Positions 60,664 through 64,000 of a DNA stretch of 64,000 nt are shown here, one piece after another (the first letter of the stretch is position 1; each line of letters opens with the position of its first letter). Source of the DNA: G963674685 sp964591275. Its GTDB lineage: Bacteria > Lernaellota > Lernaellaia > JACKCT01. A program made the translations under genes and the position numbers. The DNA lies in contig CAZQAE010000024.1 in the NCBI GenBank assembly GCA_964591275.1, positions 1-64,000 on the forward strand. Reading direction: 5' to 3'. A model generated the notes under the pieces. That model was not told the DNA's origin. It made no database searches and worked only from the letters and a program-made list of their open reading frames with translations.

Positions 60664-61854
60664 ATGAGAGATCGATTCGAGAACATCCTGAAGAACTGCG
60701 TTGCGCGCTGCACGCTTTGTGGCAAGTGCTTGGAGCTATGTCCGCAAATTGATCTGTCGCCCACGCAGGCAAAAGAGGAAAAGCTCAATCTGCTGGAGGG
60801 AAGACCGAGTCGGGTTTTATCCGAATGTACGTCATGCTTCGCCTGCATGAGTTTCTGCCCGAACAATGCTGATCCGCACGGCCTGATTCTGTACCGATGG
60901 CATGAAAAACGAACCAATGGCCCGCCTTTCTATTTGCAGCCTGTCCTCCCCGGTTCGAAAAGCCCAAATCCTATATCGGAAGTAGCCCAAGCCTACTCGC
61001 ACAAGGAAAAGGAATTCTATGACACGCTTTTAGAGAACGCCAACGGCCAGGAAGTCCTTTTCCTCGGTTGCAACCAACTCTTCGATCCTTTGCTCGCGGA
61101 CAGTCCGCTGCTCAAAGACTTAAAAGCCGTCGCATCGCCGGACGCTTGTTGCGGCGAGCCGATGTACCGACTGGGTTTATTGGACCAGTTCGAGGACGCC
61201 GCAAAAAAATGGGTCAAACATTGGCGGGCGAAAGCGCCTTCCAAAATGGTTTTCTTCTGCCCTGCCGGTTACAACGTTGTTACAAATCTCTACCCCAAGC
61301 GACTGGGCATCGAAATCGATTTTCCGGTACTGACCGTTTTCGACTGGATCGAGGAAAAACTAAAAGAAATTGACCGGCCCAAACCCCTGGGAATGTCGGT
61401 AATGCTGCACGACTCCTGCCACGCGAAGATGCTCGGCGATAGGTTTTACGCGCAAGTGCGCCGAATTTTTTCGTGGGCTGGCATTGAAGTCATCGAGATG
61501 AAAAAATCCAAGACACTCTCCTTATGCTGCGGCTTCGCATCCATCGCTCCCCGCCTTAATCCCGTAGATGTCATCACGCAGGGCCATGGCCGCGTGGCTG
61601 AAGCCAGACACTCCGGCGCCGACGCCCTGGCGGTCTATTGCAATGGTTGCGGCGTACTGTTTTCCGTTATCAATCGATATAGTCCACGACGCATCAAGAT
61701 CTATCACCTTCTGGAACTTCTGGAACTCGCCTGCGGTCGCGAGCCTGCGCACATGTCGCATCAAAACGCCGGACGCCTTGCGGCGGCGACCGCGAGCACC
61801 CTGATGAAAGGCCGTCTCGGAATAGGCAAACCGGACGCATCTTCCGAAGATTGA
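60664..61854 (+). CDS. Ferredoxin-CCG (HdrB/GlpC-type) Fe-S protein
   Basis: 396 residues. Two [4Fe-4S] motifs at the N-terminus (CTLCGKCLELCPQIDL; CTSCFACMSFCPNN) and two CCG domains (ASPDACCGEPMYRLGL and HDSCHAKMLGD...LSLCCGFAS). This plan is shared with HdrD, GlpC and lactate-oxidation subunits, which pass electrons between quinones or disulfides and a dehydrogenase. Two-domain CCG proteins can bind a noncubane cluster for disulfide reduction. Its place behind VKOR may be functional or incidental. Confidence 0.85.
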   Translation: MRDRFENILKNCVARCTLCGKCLELCPQIDLSPTQAKEEKLNLLEGRPSRVLSECTSCFACMSFCPNNADPHGLILYRWHEKRTNGPPFYLQPVLPGSKSPNPISEVAQAYSHKEKEFYDTLLENANGQEVLFLGCNQLFDPLLADSPLLKDLKAVASPDACCGEPMYRLGLLDQFEDAAKKWVKHWRAKAPSKMVFFCPAGYNVVTNLYPKRLGIEIDFPVLTVFDWIEEKLKEIDRPKPLGMSVMLHDSCHAKMLGDRFYAQVRRIFSWAGIEVIEMKKSKTLSLCCGFASIAPRLNPVDVITQGHGRVAEARHSGADALAVYCNGCGVLFSVINRYSPRRIKIYHLLELLELACGREPAHMSHQNAGRLAAATASTLMKGRLGIGKPDASSED

Positions 61855-61929
61855 GGTTTCGGGCAACCTTTATTATACTAACACAATAAATTGCTGGGCT
61901 GTGTTTTACAAAATACGAGGATGTCAAAT

Positions 61930-63285
61930 ATGCGCGGCATTATTATTTTCATGGCTGTTTTCGCACTTATTTCTTGCGCTGCTGCAGCCGAAGCCGACGA
62001 TCCAATCAATGCGTATCTTCACTCCGTTGACGGGCAAAGAATTTTGCACGTTTGGGGAACGCATTACGAAATGGGCTACGCGCAAGGGCAAGTTCTCGGC
62101 TCGGAAATCATCGCGATGATGCACGGCTACATTTTAAAACTCCTTCCACCTAAGCTGTACGAAGCATTGCACGTCGTTGGACCTTTGCTTTTTGGAATGC
62201 CGGACAATTATTGGGAAGAGGCGCAAGGCGTCATTGATGGGATGAAGGACTCCGGCGCGCAGACTTTTATCGCCCCGCTTGGACGACATATCGACGCAAC
62301 CGACCTGCTTTTGTGCAACGCCGTTGCGGACATCGGCGCCATGGGATGCAGCACGCAATTGGCCTGGGGCGCCGCCACTGCCGGAGATCCTCGTCTTTTG
62401 GGCGAATCCGCCATCGTCCGCAATCTGGACTGGACACTGGCCGGCCCTGAACCATTTTTATTATCCGAAGCCTCCATCGTCATTGTATATTCGCCGACCA
62501 GTCCGCGAGGTCGCACGGTAGCCCTGGTGACCTTTCCCGGATATTTTGGCTGCCTGTCATGTATGAACGACCAGGGAACCAGCGTCGCCGTCAACATCGG
62601 CCACAACGGCATTCCCCTGTGGGAAAACGACTTCGCGCACGGCTACACGCCCATTGGGCTGTCCATTCGGCAGGCGCTGCATGATGGCGACGCCAATAGC
62701 GACGGCGTGGAAAACCTTGATGACGTCATCGACTTTGTAAGCCGCGTCAAGAGAAGCGGCGCTATAGTTTTGAACTTGGCGATGCCATACCTGTCAGGCG
62801 AAGGCGACGCGCCGGTCATCCTGGAAGTCGATAACCAGGGCGAAGCTCTCAGGACTCCGGCGGACGAACCGGAGATACCCGAAGAAGTGCTCATCTCCAC
62901 GAACGAATTGCGGAAACTGGGCGAAAGCAAAGGATGTTATCGATACGACATATTGCGCGAAGAGATTATTGGGTGCGGGGGGCAAATGACCCTTGACAAC
63001 ATGTGGGATTTGGAAGGATTGGTGACGCAGGATTATTTTCTATCCACCACCGTGCAAACCATGTACCTCATACCGTTTGAACGCGAGATCGGCGTTTCCT
63101 ACTCAACCACGGAAGCCTATTCCACGGAAATTGAACCCGCCGTTCTGACATGGGATGAATTATCCGCTCTGCCCGAAGGCGTCACACTCGATGAAGACGA
63201 CGCAGGGCCTGATCCCGAAACTTTTCCTGAGTATGAAGCGCCGAATGACACTGATGATAGCGAAGGGGTATGTGGCTTGTGGTGA
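61930..63285 (+). CDS. C45-like N-terminal-nucleophile hydrolase with GxCG tail
   Basis: About 451 residues from the ATG at 61930 (GAGG eight bases before; ATG 61921 is too close to it). Signal peptide or lipobox ALISCAAAAEA. The C45 (acyl-CoA:penicillin acyltransferase) fold: YEMGYAQGQVLGSEI near the start, the processing site MGCSTQLAWG with Cys as nucleophile, and SAIVRNLDW. Such enzymes hydrolyse amides after self-cleavage before the Cys. The C-terminus is acidic (LDEDDAGPDPET...NDTDDSEGVCGLW), the same tail type as in three other frames of this window. The substrate is unknown. Confidence 0.78.
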   Translation: MRGIIIFMAVFALISCAAAAEADDPINAYLHSVDGQRILHVWGTHYEMGYAQGQVLGSEIIAMMHGYILKLLPPKLYEALHVVGPLLFGMPDNYWEEAQGVIDGMKDSGAQTFIAPLGRHIDATDLLLCNAVADIGAMGCSTQLAWGAATAGDPRLLGESAIVRNLDWTLAGPEPFLLSEASIVIVYSPTSPRGRTVALVTFPGYFGCLSCMNDQGTSVAVNIGHNGIPLWENDFAHGYTPIGLSIRQALHDGDANSDGVENLDDVIDFVSRVKRSGAIVLNLAMPYLSGEGDAPVILEVDNQGEALRTPADEPEIPEEVLISTNELRKLGESKGCYRYDILREEIIGCGGQMTLDNMWDLEGLVTQDYFLSTTVQTMYLIPFEREIGVSYSTTEAYSTEIEPAVLTWDELSALPEGVTLDEDDAGPDPETFPEYEAPNDTDDSEGVCGLW

Positions 63286-63359
63286 GTTTCCGAACCATTG
63301 AATCCATCAGAGTAGTATAAGATACTTACCCATCAAAAAATTGTTTATGCTGCAATAAT

Positions 63360-64000
63360 TCAATATCCTGAAGGAATATCCATCACGCACCGAAATCCAT
63401 CGTCATGAAAGCCTGTCATTCGGTCGTGATGATGCAAACCGCTACGGCGTTGGGAATAGGAGGAGAAAACCCAACACTCGGGATTGTGAGGGTCCAGAAT
63501 TTGCGAATTGACACAGGTATGCGATATGTGTGCGGCACCTCCGGCCACAAGAACCTGTTCATCATTAAAACAATGTTCACACCAGTACCCCTCGATCCAT
63601 TCCGACACATTGCCGACCATGTCGCAAACCTCAAAACACGCATCACCAAATTTGACACATTCACAGCAACCACCGGTGGGATTGATGCCGGACGCCATAT
63701 CAACATAACAGTTATTGTCTCGCCACTGCTCACCCCACGGCCATAATGCTCCATCCCAACCGGAAAAGGCCGTTTGCCACTGTGCAAGGGTTGGGAGGCG
63801 CTTTCCGGCCTTCGCGCATGCCTCCATGGCGTCGTTGTAACTAATTTCAGTCCATGGCAGCACGCCGTAGACAGATTGCGCCGGACCAATTTTTTTTCCG
63901 GCATTCCACGAACCCCGGAAGTTCTTTGTAGCGTCAGGTTGTGATGCCTCATATTTATCGATGCAAAAAGAATCGATGCAAACATTATCACGGTAAAAAC
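63360..64000 (-). CDS. SUMF1-domain protein, 5' end beyond the window
   Basis: The frame stays open from the stop at 63360 up to the right edge, so the gene is longer than a start at the internal GTG 63863 would suggest. Residues visible from the edge: CIDSFCIDKYEASQPDAT, NFRGSWNAGKK, SVYGVLPWTEISYNDAMEAC, KRLPTLAQWQTAFSG, LWPWGEQWRDNNCYVDMASG, CDMVGNVSEWIEG, FHDDGFRCVMD. It is rich in Cys (CCEC, CEHC), so probably exported and disulfide-bonded. Third SUMF1-type protein in the window. Confidence 0.75.
   Translation of the reverse strand, partial: FYRDNVCIDSFCIDKYEASQPDATKNFRGSWNAGKKIGPAQSVYGVLPWTEISYNDAMEACAKAGKRLPTLAQWQTAFSGWDGALWPWGEQWRDNNCYVDMASGINPTGGCCECVKFGDACFEVCDMVGNVSEWIEGYWCEHCFNDEQVLVAGGAAHISHTCVNSQILDPHNPECWVFSSYSQRRSGLHHHDRMTGFHDDGFRCVMDIPSGY

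Noticed and set aside
63312..63324. AGTAT-AAG-ATACT inverted repeat between convergent genes as a terminator
   Set aside because: AT-rich short stem without a T-run; too weak to call.

Overview
The window looks like a chromosomal contig from an uncultured, free-living, motile diderm bacterium, probably anaerobic or micro-aerobic, in the broad deltaproteobacterial/myxobacterial neighbourhood; that placement is inference. The evidence is a chemotaxis receptor operon, many lipoproteins with Asp-rich linkers, outer-membrane-type proteins, several SUMF1/FGE-like domains, FG-GAP and Cys-rich surface repeats, and an Orange-Protein (ORP)/Mrp cluster otherwise known mainly from anaerobes. I recognised no rRNA, tRNA, CRISPR array or intact prophage. 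There is one assembly gap (100 N) inside a Gly-rich repeat.

Layout. 1-6374 (mostly minus): the start of a lipoprotein cut by the edge, an AT-rich protein with a CHAP-like C-terminus, a beta-helix protein, a TMTC-like membrane TPR protein, a small lipoprotein with two CXXCH motifs and a CheD homologue lacking its catalytic Cys. 6721-10443: cheW and a 1050-residue receptor with four tandem 91-residue poly-HAMP units, closed by a clear terminator. 10615-13330: an anchored protein, a SUMF1-domain protein and a methyltransferase-like lipoprotein. 13354-16155: a zinc-type ABC importer operon led by a ribbon-helix-helix regulator with a Cys cluster. 16420-23698: lipoproteins, a TlpA-like thioredoxin, a degenerate metallophosphatase and a hydrolase. 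23850-29017: a PLP enzyme, an acyl-CoA synthetase relic, a ThDP enzyme and an IlvD/Edd dehydratase. 29118-38040: a DUF2339/DUF3999 pair, a beta-helix lipoprotein, the TldD/TldE protease pair and a DMT transporter.

38124-45618 carries large exported proteins (transglutaminase-like; FG-GAP plus 27 Cys-rich repeats), an IS5-like relic and a duplicated protein tail. 45978-48363 is an rrf2-cysK-cysE operon. It diverges from a long operon (48566-54986): DUF134-DUF5320, DUF5320, two ferredoxin-MinD ATPases, an ORP/NifX protein, MrpORP, DUF1847 and DUF89. 55007-61854 is a second long operon that looks dedicated to envelope disulfide chemistry and surface protein maturation: a Cys-rich lipoprotein, a TPR-beta-barrel protein, a Cys-less rhodanese, a MauE/DoxX protein, a CcmH-like/DsbA fusion, a VKOR-DsbA fusion and a CCG-domain Fe-S protein. 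61930-63285 is a C45-type hydrolase, and a SUMF1 protein runs off the right edge.

The most unusual thread is a shared C-terminal tail, an Asp-rich stretch ending in a Gly-x-Cys-Gly motif at the extreme C-terminus. It occurs in four reading frames (three exported proteins and one duplicated tail) with otherwise unrelated bodies, and looks like an undescribed sorting or attachment signal. The nearby disulfide-handling operon is a plausible but unproven partner.
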